Below are positions 49,150 to 60,104 of a DNA stretch of 64,000 nt, piece after piece; the stretch's first letter is position 1, and each line of letters opens with the position of its first letter. The DNA lies in assembly GCA_032622095.1 (NCBI GenBank), contig CP136065.1:246079474-246143473 (forward strand), written 5' to 3'. Made by a program: the position numbers and the translations under genes. The notes under the pieces are model-generated. The model worked only from the letters and a program-made list of their open reading frames with translations, did no database searches and had not been told where the DNA came from. Source of the stretch: Siphonodentalium dalli (taxonomy: Eukaryota; Mollusca; Scaphopoda; Gadilida; Siphonodentaliidae).

Positions 49150-49700
49150 CTTGGCCCAGACTCCACCCACCATTAGTCATTACGGTTTGAAGTCATATCC
49201 GCATGGGCGAAATGGTTTCTGGGGAACTATTTGGTGGATTGCAATGAAATTTTGTATGCTCGTGTATTTAGGCCCTCTGGCCAGTCTGGGCTACATGGAC
49301 TGGGTCCTGATTCCCTAACATCGGCACGGGTATCGCTGTTCTCAGAAACTATACGGTACTGCCCTTGCCGGATCTCACTGAAATTTTGTATTTCGGCACT
49401 CCAGCGACTGCCAGAAATTGTCAGAAGTGCATACTTTATTATCCAACTGCAACGCCGTGGACATCCGCTAGTAGTCGATATAATAGATTGGAGGTAAAAC
49501 TTGACTCATTATTTTAGGCGAAAAAAAATCCGTTTATTTTAATAAATTTCAAAATGATACAGCAAATAATGGAACATCAGATTATTCTGATATTGTATGC
49601 TACAAACAGATTGCAATATGTACACGATGGTTGTTATTAATGGCGATAAATTACAGATTGTGAATTCTTACATTTTTTCGATTGACGCGACTACACACAG
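49150..49700. other. Upstream of EEF2KMT; no gene seen
   Basis: The 88-residue frame at 49231-49497 has no recognised domain. 'tcatatccgcatgggcgaaa' type sequence suggests another repeat. Confidence 0.35.
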
Positions 49701-49717
49701 GTAAACAGTGCCCGTTC

Positions 49718-49811
49718 TATAAAAGCAAATGCGATTGGTTTAGGACTGGATCCGGAACACGAAGCCGGGAAATCAACCAATCAAATCAAAGATAATAAAA
49801 ATATATTTGTA
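49718..49811 (+). promoter_or_regulatory. Candidate EEF2KMT promoter and 5' UTR
   Basis: TATAAAA (49718-49724), an inverted CCAAT box (49734-49738) and a direct CCAAT box (49777-49781) precede the start codon by 94 to 31 bases. The core-promoter reading is inferred from these motifs and from the position only. Confidence 0.4.
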
Positions 49812-49940
49812 ATGGCCGCTTCCACGAAAATGTTTGATGGCGAAAAATCGTCGAAAAATATCAACGAGAAAGAAAAGATTTTTCAAGAGATATCTCAGCA
49901 ATATCTAGAGATGGTGCCGGTTAGAAAGATTCGCTGGAAT
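49812..49940 (+). CDS. EEF2KMT: EEF2KMT exon 1 (N-terminus)
   Basis: EEF2KMT trimethylates a lysine of elongation factor 2. This exon starts at ATG in the context 'ttgtaATGGCC' and encodes 43 residues. 'IFQEISQQYLEMVPVRKIRWN' parallels the FAM86-family N-terminal helix ending in a conserved aromatic-basic-Trp. The donor chosen is 'TGGAAT|gtgaat' (phase 0). With it, the spacing from Trp to the HPVC motif of exon 2 matches the human protein within one residue. An alternative phase-0 donor at 50004 would add 21 residues. No similarity beyond this stretch is visible, so the assignment rests on position, phase and spacing. Confidence 0.7.
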
Positions 49941-50121
49941 GTGAATATTTATTTTCCATACATTAGAAAAACTGAAGTTGAATTTAAGTCTCGTAATTTC
50001 GATGTAAACAAAGTGACAGATTGACACTGAAACTTTAATTGATATTTGATTATTAAATGATTGATATCTGTAAATATTGAATTGGTAATTGATTTTGATA
50101 ATTAATAAATGATTAGTAATG

Positions 50122-50620
50122 AGCCGATAATCGGATAGCTCAGTTGGTTTGTGGGCCGACCTCTGAGCTACACCTTCGACATGGTCGAGGGTTCAAAACC
50201 TACAAAATATCGGTCGGACTTTGTGTCGCCATCTGCATTCCCAGTACTATGGGCATCACAAATCAATCATCGATGCCATGATCAGTGATCTGAGAAAGAT
50301 TCCAGAAGCCAAAGAGTCTCAGACAAAATTTGAAAAAATGCTTACCGGTACTGGACTAACTTCGTACCTCTGCTCCTCTCGTAATGTCATGACCAGGGAT
50401 GACACTACACTTGGCACACCGTCGGATCGGGAGCCGACGCTAATGGCTGTCCCGTGTGCAACAATGTGCGCACGTTAAAGATCCCTACCATGGCGAAGAA
50501 GTCACGGGTTCGGCAAAAAAACTTCCTGGAAAAATTAGACAGGTCTGGCAAATGTGAGAATACAGCTACAATAACTGTATTCAGCTAACCTAGTTGAATT
50601 CAGCTATACATTCTACTCTC
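50122..50620 (+). repeat. tRNA-derived SINE
   Basis: A tRNA-like head carries an A box ('tagctcagttgg', 50136) and a B box ('ggttcaaaacc', 50190). It is followed by a body with 'gtgcgcacgttaaagatccc' (50466), a block I associate with conserved SINE central domains of invertebrates. It lies in EEF2KMT intron 1, in the sense orientation. The 85-residue frame at 50221-50478 is SINE sequence. The 3' limit is uncertain. Confidence 0.7.
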
Positions 50621-51888
50621 AAACCAGCTGTTTTTTTATAATTAACTAGAAATGCTAATTTGTACATCTAAACTACATGTATGTTACGAAATTCTCCAAT
50701 CGCGATACATGTATCGTGTCATGTGTATCGCGATACAGGAAATCAAGTAATGTCTGAAGAAAACCTGCCAGTTTACTTGTATATATTACTTATTTATATA
50801 TTTGACTCATCTAGCCAACAATTAAACACCAGTTTAGTTTAAAATGAACTCTGCCACCAGTTATAAACTTGCTGTTTTTGATAATTCAGGCGGTATTCAT
50901 TTCGAAACACTAATTTAGTGTATCATGATACATGTATGTATCGTATCGTTAATCATGTATTGTGATCTGTATCGTAATGTGACCAAGTGTATCATTGCAG
51001 CCCTACAATTAAATGTAATCAAATATCACAATTGCGACAATAAACAGGTTTATTCTGTAGAAGGCATGACATTTGTTCTGAAAACCACATCTGTTGTCAT
51101 AAGGTAAACATAAACAAAACCACATGGTCATATATTGAATTAATTCTATTAATTTTACCCGGAAATTTGTAAATTAAAAATTGCATATATATCGCGAGAT
51201 GTTTCATGTAAGAAATGTTTAACTACTAAGTAATACAGGACCACTTACAAGACAAATAAACACATACATGTAATAGTGATAGAATATACTAACAGAACAC
51301 GATTTTGATTAAGGGGTATATTTGATTGTTATGCAGTCCTCTCAATTCAGATTTTTTGGCTTCGGCAATCCACTAAGGCAACCATTGCCATGGGCCCAGT
51401 TTGCTTCGGCATTGCTGGATTGTCATAGCGAATTATGAGGGCTGGTTATGGGCATATTCGATTGACGACATAGAAGTCGAACTCAGCCGAGTACATTACG
51501 GAACAATTCGGCTTTCATTTAAAACGTAAACAAACGTAAACAAACCGATGTTAGTCCAAATAAACTGGAATTTCTACGTGTAATTTAACATGAAAGTTAT
51601 ATTATTATACACTATTATGACCATAAGATGTCACTCTTTCCAATATATATAGCATCAGGTGTTGATTTGTTAGGTACAGTATAAAATCGATTAAAATAGA
51701 TCCTGCCACCAACCCTGGGCATAACTCATGTCATACAAATGGTAATGGGACGTTACTAAAACTAGCACCTCGGTATCCCAATATCTTAGCTGGATTTATT
51801 ACGAGCAGACTTGGACTACATGTGCAAGCTCCAGTGCATTTAATGTTGAAATTGACAACTTTACGCAGAGAATGGGATTATCAGGGTC

Positions 51889-52171
51889 CAGCTTAGAGGT
51901 TTCAAATTGGGAGAAGTCACTTCTCCCTATTTGATTATTAAGGAGAAGTGGACTGTTCTCAAGGAGAAGTCATAATGTCTCAAGTTCAATTAAAACACCA
52001 ACATCACCATTCTCTGGTCCAATAAGTATTATGCAATCCAATAGATATTTATAAAACAATTATAAATGAGTAAGGACACACCTTTATAGTCAGAAAATAC
52101 AGTTTAAGTATGCAATAGGGACATATGCATATGAGAGAGAAGTCGAATCATCCAAGTCGCCCTCTAGGCTG
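51889..52171. mobile_element. Short hAT-like relative of 24038-24946
   Basis: The inverted ends CAGCTTAGAGG and CCTCTAGGCTG enclose 'gagaagtcacttctccct' and 'aagtcgcc' blocks like those in the longer element. There is no clean flanking duplication. Confidence 0.5.
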
Positions 52172-52564
52172 GTCCCTGGGGAATAAGTTGCATTTTCACC
52201 TCTTATCAGATTTATTAATTTGTTTTCAAATTATCCATTTCTCAGATGGGGGTGTACATGTAGACAACCTTAGAAAAAAAAGTCAGTAAACCCCTCCCAC
52301 AGCCAACCAGATCAAACACAGAATTAAATCTCCCAAACAAATCCTCAATGATTGACAGGTGTCAGTCGATGTGATAGCACAAGATGCATGACTTTGTTTT
52401 TTGTTGTTTGCCAACACAGTTTAATTTAATCCTGTGTTATCATTGAAAAATTGGGGTCAAAGATAAATGTGGTTAGGCTTAATGATCGCGAAGTCGGGAT
52501 TATACATGTATATGAACATATTTATATTATTAAAATTCCTTGAATTAAAAATACTTGGCTTACT

Positions 52565-52815
52565 TACTTACGCTTAAGCGTAATGCATTTACGCTTAAGC
52601 GTAATAGCCTCACTCACAACTCCATTACGCTTAAGCGTAATGCCATTACACTTAAGCATAATAGGTTTTCATAGCCTTACTACCTTACATATAATGGTAT
52701 CATCTAAGGTAGATATATATTAAAAGTTACTAGCATCAGTAATTGGCTGCATCCATTTCAGCTCCAGGGGAGTTTTGAGATATGGAATTTGAATTACACT
52801 TAAGCGTAATTGGTT
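52565..52815. repeat. Second cluster of CTTAAG palindromes
   Basis: 'ttacgcttaagcgtaat' occurs three times in perfect form (52568-52645) and twice decayed (52650, 52798). The spacer shares 'ctgcatccatttcagct' with the 40.4-41.0 kb cluster. Confidence 0.75.
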
Positions 52816-52829
52816 ATTAAATGTTAATT

Positions 52830-53815
52830 TGGCCTCCCATAGAGTTGCAGTTACACCACAGTAACAGTAGACACTTGTTGTGTCGATAGGGGTATTCCCT
52901 CTTTCTTGTGTTGCTTACCACAAGAGAATGTCACCCCAGGTGACCTGTATGATAAACCTTGGCTTCGACACAACTCTTTATGACCAGAACAAGCCCCCAA
53001 TGTAACGGAATGAAAGAGAAATGCAGGAGTCGCACCTAAAGTTAGCTGTACCTGGAATCACTTACCAGTCACTCATTCATGGACTGAGTGAGCTCAATGT
53101 TGTTTAAAGGTTCACATGGCCTTCGTCATGGGTATTGCTGTTAAAATAGTCACAATCGTTAAAACCACCAAAAACAGAATGAATATTAAAATATAGACTG
53201 ACCTTGTCCTTATACCAATCATAAATATCGCGTAAATAGTATGTTAAGTTTGTACGCTTTGTTATGTAGACAAAAGCCAAAAATGTTACAGAACCTGGGT
53301 GTGACTATTTTAACACCATACCCACTGCGAAGGCCATCCATGCCTTTAACTTCAGTGATCACACAAAGTGACTGAAAACTGTGACTAATAGAAGTGTTCG
53401 GCTTTCTATAATTTATGCTGCACTTTGTTTTACATTACTACAAATAAATCCATTCAGTTTCAAGTTCAACTTGATCCATTCAGTTACAAAATCTCACACC
53501 ATTGATTGATTAAATTAATTGACCTTGAATTTGTTCAGGCAAATTTGGCATTTAGGCAAGATATGGGATCAAATATAACAGCGCCCAATGCTTATATTTT
53601 TTTTAAATATGTTGTTTTTGCCAATATTTAAAAATGAAATGAACAAATTACCTGTAATTTTGTTGTTCCAAAGTGCGTTACCAATCATCGATAGTCAAGT
53701 ATAAAATTTAACAGCTCAAATTATCTCTGTATTTGAAACAATGTCGCAAATATCATTATTAGAAATATTTCTGATTTGTATACATCATTTTAAAAAAACA
53801 GGACATATTTATTCA
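52830..53815. other. EEF2KMT intron, no feature seen
   Basis: A 'acatggccttcg' phrase at 53114-53125, also seen at 59590-59601, is the only repeat noted. Confidence 0.35.
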
Positions 53816-53819
53816 TCGT

Positions 53820-54190
53820 TTTTAAAAAAACGGGACATATTATATTATTGGTCTGTCCATCTGTCCATTCGCATTTGTTTTCCGGATGATAACTTAACTG
53901 AATAGAATTAAATATGGTATGTGGGTTTACTAGCACAAAATACAGGTCAAGTTCAAACCCACACGTCTGCCAATTTTCACCAGAGTTATGGCCCTTTTTG
54001 TTGCAATTGCACTCAATTTTCGTTTCCGGATGATAACTTTTATTAAAGTATGGGATGAAATTTGGTCTGAATTTACTAGCCCAAATTACAAATCAGGTCC
54101 AAATTTGGGTTTCGCCTGCCAATTATCACCAGAGTTATGGCCCTTTGTTGGCGCATATTGCCACATCCTAGCGATGCTCTTGTTTTAAAA
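53820..54190 (+). repeat. Dispersed mollusc-type repeat, two tandem units
   Basis: Two units carry 'ttccggatgataactt', 'actagc.caaa', and 'caccagagttatggcccttt' (about 53880-53994 and 54022-54145), ending 'tagcgatgctcttgtttt'. It preserves the empty site into which the element at 15588-16706 was inserted in the other copy. Confidence 0.8.
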
Positions 54191-54345
54191 AATATTATCA
54201 AAATTAGTGTCTGAGAATGGGTTGTTTTCTCAGCAAAGCAGTGAAGTAATGTGTTTATTACAGTTTCTATAAAGAAAATCATATCTCAATCATATCAAAC
54301 AAATACATGTATATAGAACAAATAATTTAAAAAAATGTTTTACAG

Positions 54346-54486
54346 AATGCAGTGATTGACAAGGAGAGCTTGGATACAGCGACACAGAAGAGAGTTTTGG
54401 ATTCGACAGTCTTGCATCCCGTCTGCGTACAGTATCCACCATCCATTAACTACCAAAGAACGTTCCTCAAGACATTTCTTCACAGG
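54346..54486 (+). CDS. EEF2KMT: EEF2KMT exon 2
   Basis: It has a 'tgttttacag' acceptor and a 'CACAGG|gtaatt' donor, phase 0 on both sides, 47 residues. It contains the FAM86 signature 'HPVCVQYPPSINYQRTFLK', which matches the human sequence at the same place with conservative changes, preceded by 'QKRVLDSTV'. This N-terminal region is characteristic of EEF2KMT and lies before the methyltransferase fold. A MITE starts eight bases past the splice junction. The family assignment is firm. No frame damage is seen. Confidence 0.95.
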
Positions 54487-54497
54487 GTAATTTTTAA

Positions 54498-54940
54498 CCC
54501 TTTCATGACGGGAGTTGCGCTGGCGCAACATTAAAGACCCTGTGCCAATGCATTCTCTTATATATGCGAGTCGACCATAGGTTGCCTCGCATATATAAGA
54601 GAATGCATTGGCCAAACAATGTTTTATAAATTTTTCTTAACAATTTTTTAAAATTTTAAAATTTTTCTCACATTCTTTAAAACAAAATTATCATTTTTTC
54701 TTGCATTCTATAACAATTGTTATAATTTTTTCTTATATTCTTAACAATTTTATCATTTTTTATCAGTTTATTCTTACAGTCTTTAACAATATTGTCATTT
54801 TTTATCATTTTTTCTTACATTCTTCATAAATTTTATCATTTTTACTTACATTCTTGACAATTATAACAAATAATATAAAATTTGTTAGGCATTGGCACAG
54901 GGTTTTCGCAAAAATTCAGGAAGCTCCAGTCATCAAAGGG
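54498..54940 (+). mobile_element. TTAA MITE with different ends, carrying the hairpin
   Basis: The ends CCCTTTCATGACGGGAG and the inverted CTCCAGTCATCAAAGGG are flanked by TTAA (54494-54497, 54941-54944). The first 69-base hairpin is at 54544-54612. The opposite end keeps only 'ggcattggcacaggg'. The middle is a T-rich decayed tandem ('tttatcattttttcttacat'). The first ten bases of its end resemble the 9447 family, but the rest differ. Confidence 0.85.
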
Positions 54941-55671
54941 TTAAGCTACCAACCGAGCTTATAATTGTGTTCCCTGTCACTCCAGTGGATATGCTGTTTC
55001 CAACATCAGTGCCAGGCAGGGTTCGCGCTGCCACTTGCCAAATTTAACAATGGCAAAAATAATTCACATTTGGCAAATAAATATTTTCATTTGGCAAAAG
55101 TTTTGGCTTTTCATTTCAGGAAACTCTTACAACATAATTATATCAGTGGTGTTTTATAAGGTTTAGGAAAAGTTAACACCTCTATTAAGATGCAGTTAAT
55201 CTCATTGCATTACTAGTACTGGTGGTTGGAGGGATTACTATTTAGTGTGGTGGTTGTGGTTGCATAGCTAATCCTAAATATCTGATGCATCAACCCTTCT
55301 ACCGTTGTATTGTTCGGTGATTGGCTTATTGTTGTATGATAAACCACAATAGAGATACGAGTATAATTAATTATTAACTAACTGCTTTTATCGATATCAA
55401 AAGTCGTTCAAACCGCGAGTGTCGAAACATAAGAGTTGCAGAAAATGATACTAGTATCAGGGATAGCATTTGGCAAATGCTAAAATAATTTGGCAAAAAA
55501 AATTTCATTTGGAAAATTGTTTGGCAAAAGTAAATTTCTGTCCAGTGCTGACCTGGTGCCAGGAACCGACATCACTATTAATATAATCTCTAAACCGTCG
55601 CTTCAGAATTTCGGATAGGTGCTATCTGAAATTCATGCAGTGAATGAGCTCGATATTTTTGCAGGAGTTAA

Positions 55672-56052
55672 CCCTTTACCCAACAGAAGGGCCCTGTGCC
55701 AATGCATTCTCTTATATATGCGAGTCGACCATAGGTCGCCTCGCATATATAAGAGAATGCATTGGCTTAACACATTAAAAAATTATAAAATTGTTAAAGA
55801 ATGTAAGAAAAAATGGTAAAAAGTGTTTTTTTAGGCCAATGCATTCTCTTATATATGCGAGGCGACCTATGGTCGACTCGCATATATAAGAGAATGCATT
55901 GGCACAGGGCATAACTGTAACTATCACAATGTGGTCAAGGAGCCGGTTCCAATGATATCCATATTTGTATGGTTCTATTGAGACAGACCGAAGATATTTT
56001 AGGCTGTTGCAGCTTTATTTGGCCGGTTTTGGCCGGTTTGTTGGGTAAAGGG
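55672..56052 (-). mobile_element. piggyBac-type MITE (TTAA), copy 3
   Basis: This is the 9447 family in the opposite orientation, 381 bases, TTAA at 55668-55671 and 56053-56056. The hairpins are at 55698-55766 and 55835-55903. It lies in intron 2 of EEF2KMT. Confidence 0.92.
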
Positions 56053-56145
56053 TTAATGTACTTATGAGTGAAAGGGATTATGTGCATTTTATGAATATTT
56101 ATTAAATGTTTGAGGTGTATTTGATGTTCAAAATCGGGGCACAAT

Positions 56146-56399
56146 CAAGCCTTTAAATAGTGTGTCTGTCATTTGCAGAATGAGGTCCCCAGAGGGTGAA
56201 TTTAGTGATGCTACCCCCGCATAGCGGGCTAGCATCACCAAATTCACCCTTGGGAACCTCATTCTGCTGAGGTGTAAACAGAATGAGGTCCCCAGAGGGT
56301 GAATTTGGTGATGCTAGCCCGCTATGCGGGGTAGCATCACTAAATTCACCCTCTGGGGACCTCATTCTGCAAATGACAGACACACTATTTCAAGGCTTG
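56146..56399. mobile_element. Hairpin MITE, hAT type, second full copy
   Basis: 254 bases, same ends and two-hairpin layout as 5717-5970, flanked by a perfect 8-base duplication GGCACAAT (56138-56145, 56400-56407). Confidence 0.92.
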
Positions 56400-56887
56400 G
56401 GCACAATCCATTCCTATATTTCTTCTAAATTTTAATTATAAATATGACTTTTTAACAATTACTGATTTTTGAATGTGCATTGTGAATTTACATACCTCGT
56501 GTACAAGTTTATCCCATAGACAAACGTTTATGCATTTTTTAAACAAATTTAAATTAAAAAAGTTAGAAACTTGATGGGTGACGTAGGTTCCTGGCCCTGA
56601 ACTGCATTTGAGAAATTTCCAATCAAAAAAATTAAATCTTTCAAATAGTATGAGACAAGGATATAACATGTGTTAGTTGGGTGTGTAATAAACACAGAAC
56701 CACTCTTGTATTACGGCAGCCATTTTGACCACAGAAGGACAACAATCAAGGCCTCCTGTTACACTGTTGCCCTTGATTTATGTGTATGTTCTCCACTCTA
56801 CTTGATCAATTCGCAAAACAGTTGCATTTTCATCTGAATTGGCTACAAACTGTCAATTATTGTACGTCTTTTTAATTTTTATTTCAG

Positions 56888-56998
56888 CTTGAGCAGTATG
56901 AAGTTGAAATTTGTGATGAGATATATGAAATATATACAGACACGCTGAGTGTTAAGGATGAAGAAGAAGACTCCCTATGTTATAAAACATACACGCTG
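56888..56998 (+). CDS. EEF2KMT: EEF2KMT exon 3
   Basis: A 'ttttatttcag' acceptor and an 'ACGCTG|gtatga' donor bound 37 codons in phase 0. 'EICDEIYEIYTDTLSVKDEEEDSLCYKTYTL' parallels the human segment with 'LDELYEALAETL' and 'RSYLLP': an acidic helix, then the strand leading into the GG motif of exon 4. The central acidic run is longer in charge than in the human protein. Confidence 0.93.
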
Positions 56999-57532
56999 GT
57001 ATGATAACACATATATTTTATACACACTCGTACATACACAATTGTAATTCAAGTCAAATATTTGTCACTGAAACAGGAATTCTGAATGGCCGAGAGCTGC
57101 CAAATTTTGTTTTCGATTCACCAGCATCGGTCGTTGAAGCATTGAAAAATTCTGAATGGAGCATGGTCATAATAATCAGTTTATATAGCGATTACCAATT
57201 ATTTGCTCTAACACGCTTGGTACATTATTACCCCATTCATTTGTACAAGCCATATCCTGGCCATGCCTTGATGTCATTCACAACAGGTGTAAAATATGTC
57301 ACAGTGCTCCTAGATGTTGGGTAATCGAGTCAACCGGAACATTGTATTCTATAGATACTGTTAAAAAAAATTGTTCTGGTGCTGTTACGAGTAACCACAT
57401 GGAACGTATCCATAGATGATAGATTTAATCACCGCAAAAAGGTTATCTCACTTCAAAGCAAGTAATGTCGATAAAAAAAAGTGTTTTTCATTCAGTTTCT
57501 TTTAAATTTCTTGATGGACTGAATTACAATGG

Positions 57533-57914
57533 AGATAAATGTACACTGTTGAGTTGGATATTCGTGGATTCGAGCATGATTAGGACATAAAATAAAAAAC
57601 ATCCATTACCCTGCAGGGAGCCCCACACATATATAGAAGCATATAGAAGAGTGTCGTCTGCTCATGTTTGTCTGGGGCTCTGTATGGGTGAAATTCTAAA
57701 ATTGTTAAAGAATACAAGAAAAAATTATTAAAATTGTAAAAAATTGTTAGGCCAATGCATTCTCTTATATATGCGAGGCGACCTATGGTCGACTCGCATA
57801 TATAAGAGAATGCATTGGCACAGGGTAAACAAAATCTCCGGTAAGCCGGTTCGTTCACAAACCGTTTTCATGCTCGAATCCCTGAATATTCAACTCAACA
57901 GTGTACATTTATCT
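57533..57914. repeat. Inverted-repeat element containing one 69-base hairpin
   Basis: The ends 'agataaatgtacactgttga' (57533) and the reverse complement (to 57914) continue inward for about 45 bases. Inside is one copy of the 69-base hairpin (57752-57820), with 'acaggg' beside it. These ends differ from both TTAA families. Confidence 0.7.
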
Positions 57915-57931
57915 TCTAAATATCTTATACT

Positions 57932-58096
57932 TACATGTATGATTATTTAAGAAATGACTTGCAGATCGATTGGGGTTATTGGGTTTTGACCGGCAGAGTA
58001 ATTAAACAAAGTGTCGAACTTAGTTTAATTACTCTGCTGGTCTAAACCAATGACTCCAGTGATCTGCACATCATTTCTTATAATCATATACATGTA
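57932..58096. repeat. 165-base palindrome
   Basis: 'acatgtatgattat..aagaaatga', 'gcagatc' and 'cagagtaattaaac' are mirrored in order around 58015. It is likely a MITE. No target duplication is evident. Confidence 0.75.
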
Positions 58097-58635
58097 CATT
58101 TTAATAAAACATTAATAATTTGAACAACTTTTCAAAACTACCACAACAATTGGAAGTGATATATATTGTTCAATAAATTATAAAAAAAAAATATCTATTG
58201 TTCAAATTTCAACATAGTCTCACAATAATAACAAGCAGCGAGCGTGTGCACATGATCGGCTTGAAGTGACATAGATGGTTCATTGCTTTATGTGGACACC
58301 ACGCAGCTGCATGAGCTTGTGCACACAGTCGGCTTGAAGTGATGTAGGTTTTCATCCCTTTTTGTGAAGTGTCGATTCCAGTTATTGCCTGATGAACGTC
58401 AGAAAAGTTCATGTAACCGTATGGAGATTTTTACTGATTCTTATGGAAGCTTATTGTGTGAATGCAGAGGGTGTGTGCTAATATAGGTCTACACTTGTAC
58501 TATATTTGCTGGTATGTTTATCATATATTTTATACATTCCTATTAAACTGACTCGGCTCATTTGATCCTTCAAATACTATGTAATTTGTAATGATGGATG
58601 AAATAGGCAGATAATTACACAGTAAAAAACCATAA

Positions 58636-58720
58636 GAATTTGGTGACGCTAGCTTGTCGTGTGGGGTAGCGTCACTAAATTTGTCTTCTGGGGACCTCAT
58701 TCTGCAAATATCCAGCACCA
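58636..58720. repeat. Decayed hairpin of the 5717 family
   Basis: 'gaatttggtgacgctagc' is mirrored by 'ggtagcgtcactaaattt', ending 'ggggacctcattctgcaaat'. Confidence 0.6.
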
Positions 58721-58946
58721 TATTTTTGTGGCCAAATTTATCCTCTCAGGATATTCTGCATGGTGAAGATGGTGATGTGCACCCATTAATAGGCACCTTG
58801 ATTGTGCATTGTGTCGTCTGCCAATTTGTGGATATAGAGATACTAAACTAAAAAAGGAAAAGAAACATTCTAAAGAAGTTTCTAAAGAAACTGTATATTT
58901 GTTAATTTCATAATAAAGATACTTTCCAGAGAATATGATACCTCAG

Positions 58947-59035
58947 CAGAATGAGGTCCCCAGAGGGTGAATTTAGTGATGCTAGCCGCTGTGCTAAATT
59001 CACCCTTTGTGGACCTCATTCTGCAAATGTCGGGC
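58947..59035. repeat. Single hairpin of the 5717 family
   Basis: 'cagaatgaggtccccagagg' is mirrored by 'tgtggacctcattctg', with a shortened loop. Confidence 0.7.
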
Positions 59036-59164
59036 ACCATATTTTGAGGCATGTACATCATCGTATTCACATCTGTCAGTATTCATGAAGAAAATGAGCT
59101 GCATGCAAAATCTAGCTTACTGTCTTCACCTTATGTAGATTGTCTATCGCACAAAAACAATTAA

Positions 59165-59377
59165 CCCTTCCATGACTGGAGCTTCCTGAAATTTTGCGAA
59201 AACCCTGTGCCAATGCATTCTCTTATACATGCAATAGGAAGAATAGGCAGCTTGCAAGGTCACTGTAATTATTGTTAGGCCAGTGCATTCTCTTATATGG
59301 AAGACTCGCATATATAAGAGAATGCACTGGCACATGGTCTTTAATGCTGCACCAGCGCAGCTTCCCTCATGAAAGAG
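59165..59377. mobile_element. Decayed TTAA MITE, 54498 type
   Basis: Its ends CCCTTCCATGACTGGAGC and 'gcttccctcatgaaagag' (inverted) are flanked by TTAA. The hairpins inside are eroded ('gccaatgcattctcttatac'). Confidence 0.7.
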
Positions 59378-59736
59378 TTAAATATGGTTAGATAATACAA
59401 GATTCATTCACGATCTCTTATCATGATGTTTTCGGTTTATTACATCAAACTATTTAATTGTTTCCTAACTGTTCTGTGTCTTCACTCTTGATACATTCGA
59501 GACAATGATTCGATTCAAGATTAGATGTGATTTTGAATCTTTTGCCCGATTCAATTTGTGATTTTATTCGAAATGTAAATCCCTGGTTTACATGGCCTTC
59601 GTTATGAGAATAAGTATTATTAAGAATGCTCTTTATTATTTCTGCTTTTGGGCAACACAAACATATTGCATTTTATATGTGATATTTTGACTTCATCGGT
59701 GCCTGAAAGAAAGACAAAACCTGGTAAAACTGCCTA

Positions 59737-59950
59737 CAGTAATGCCCAAAGTAATTGACCACTTAACCACAGCAGAATTATGGGTAATTTTTCAGGATTT
59801 AGTCGGAAATATGGCTTGTTGCCATTCATCGGAAAGCTCTCGGGCGAGAGCTTTCCGATGAATGGCAACAAGCCATATTTCCAACTAAATCCTGAAAAAT
59901 TACCCATAATTCTGCTGTGGTTAAGTGGTCAATTACTTTGGGAATTACTG
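59737..59950. mobile_element. Palindromic TA-flanked MITE, long form, second copy
   Basis: 214 bases, flanked by TA, same layout as 45757-45969, with a near-perfect stem over its full length. Confidence 0.9.
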
Positions 59951-60104
59951 TATTTTCAAGTTTGATATTTGGCTATCAAAACCTTCAATGAATGAGCATA
60001 TAGCTGCGATCTCATTGGGTATTGAAAATGCACAAATAGTATTGTTGTTCAACTAACTTGATACCGATTAACTTCTTACAGCAGATATCTATTTTATTTT
60101 TCAG

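Noticed and set aside
50004-50024. Longer EEF2KMT exon 1 using the donor at 50004
   Set aside because: It is in phase and possible, but adds 21 residues where related proteins have none. The donor after TGGAAT gives the expected spacing.
50221-50478. 85-residue plus-strand frame as a gene
   Set aside because: It starts inside the tRNA-derived SINE and covers its body.
57580-57858. Minus-strand frames reading 'ANAFSYICE..GRLAYIREC' here, at 54340-54615 and similar
   Set aside because: They are translations of the 69-base hairpin and recur wherever it occurs. Both strands read alike because it is a palindrome.
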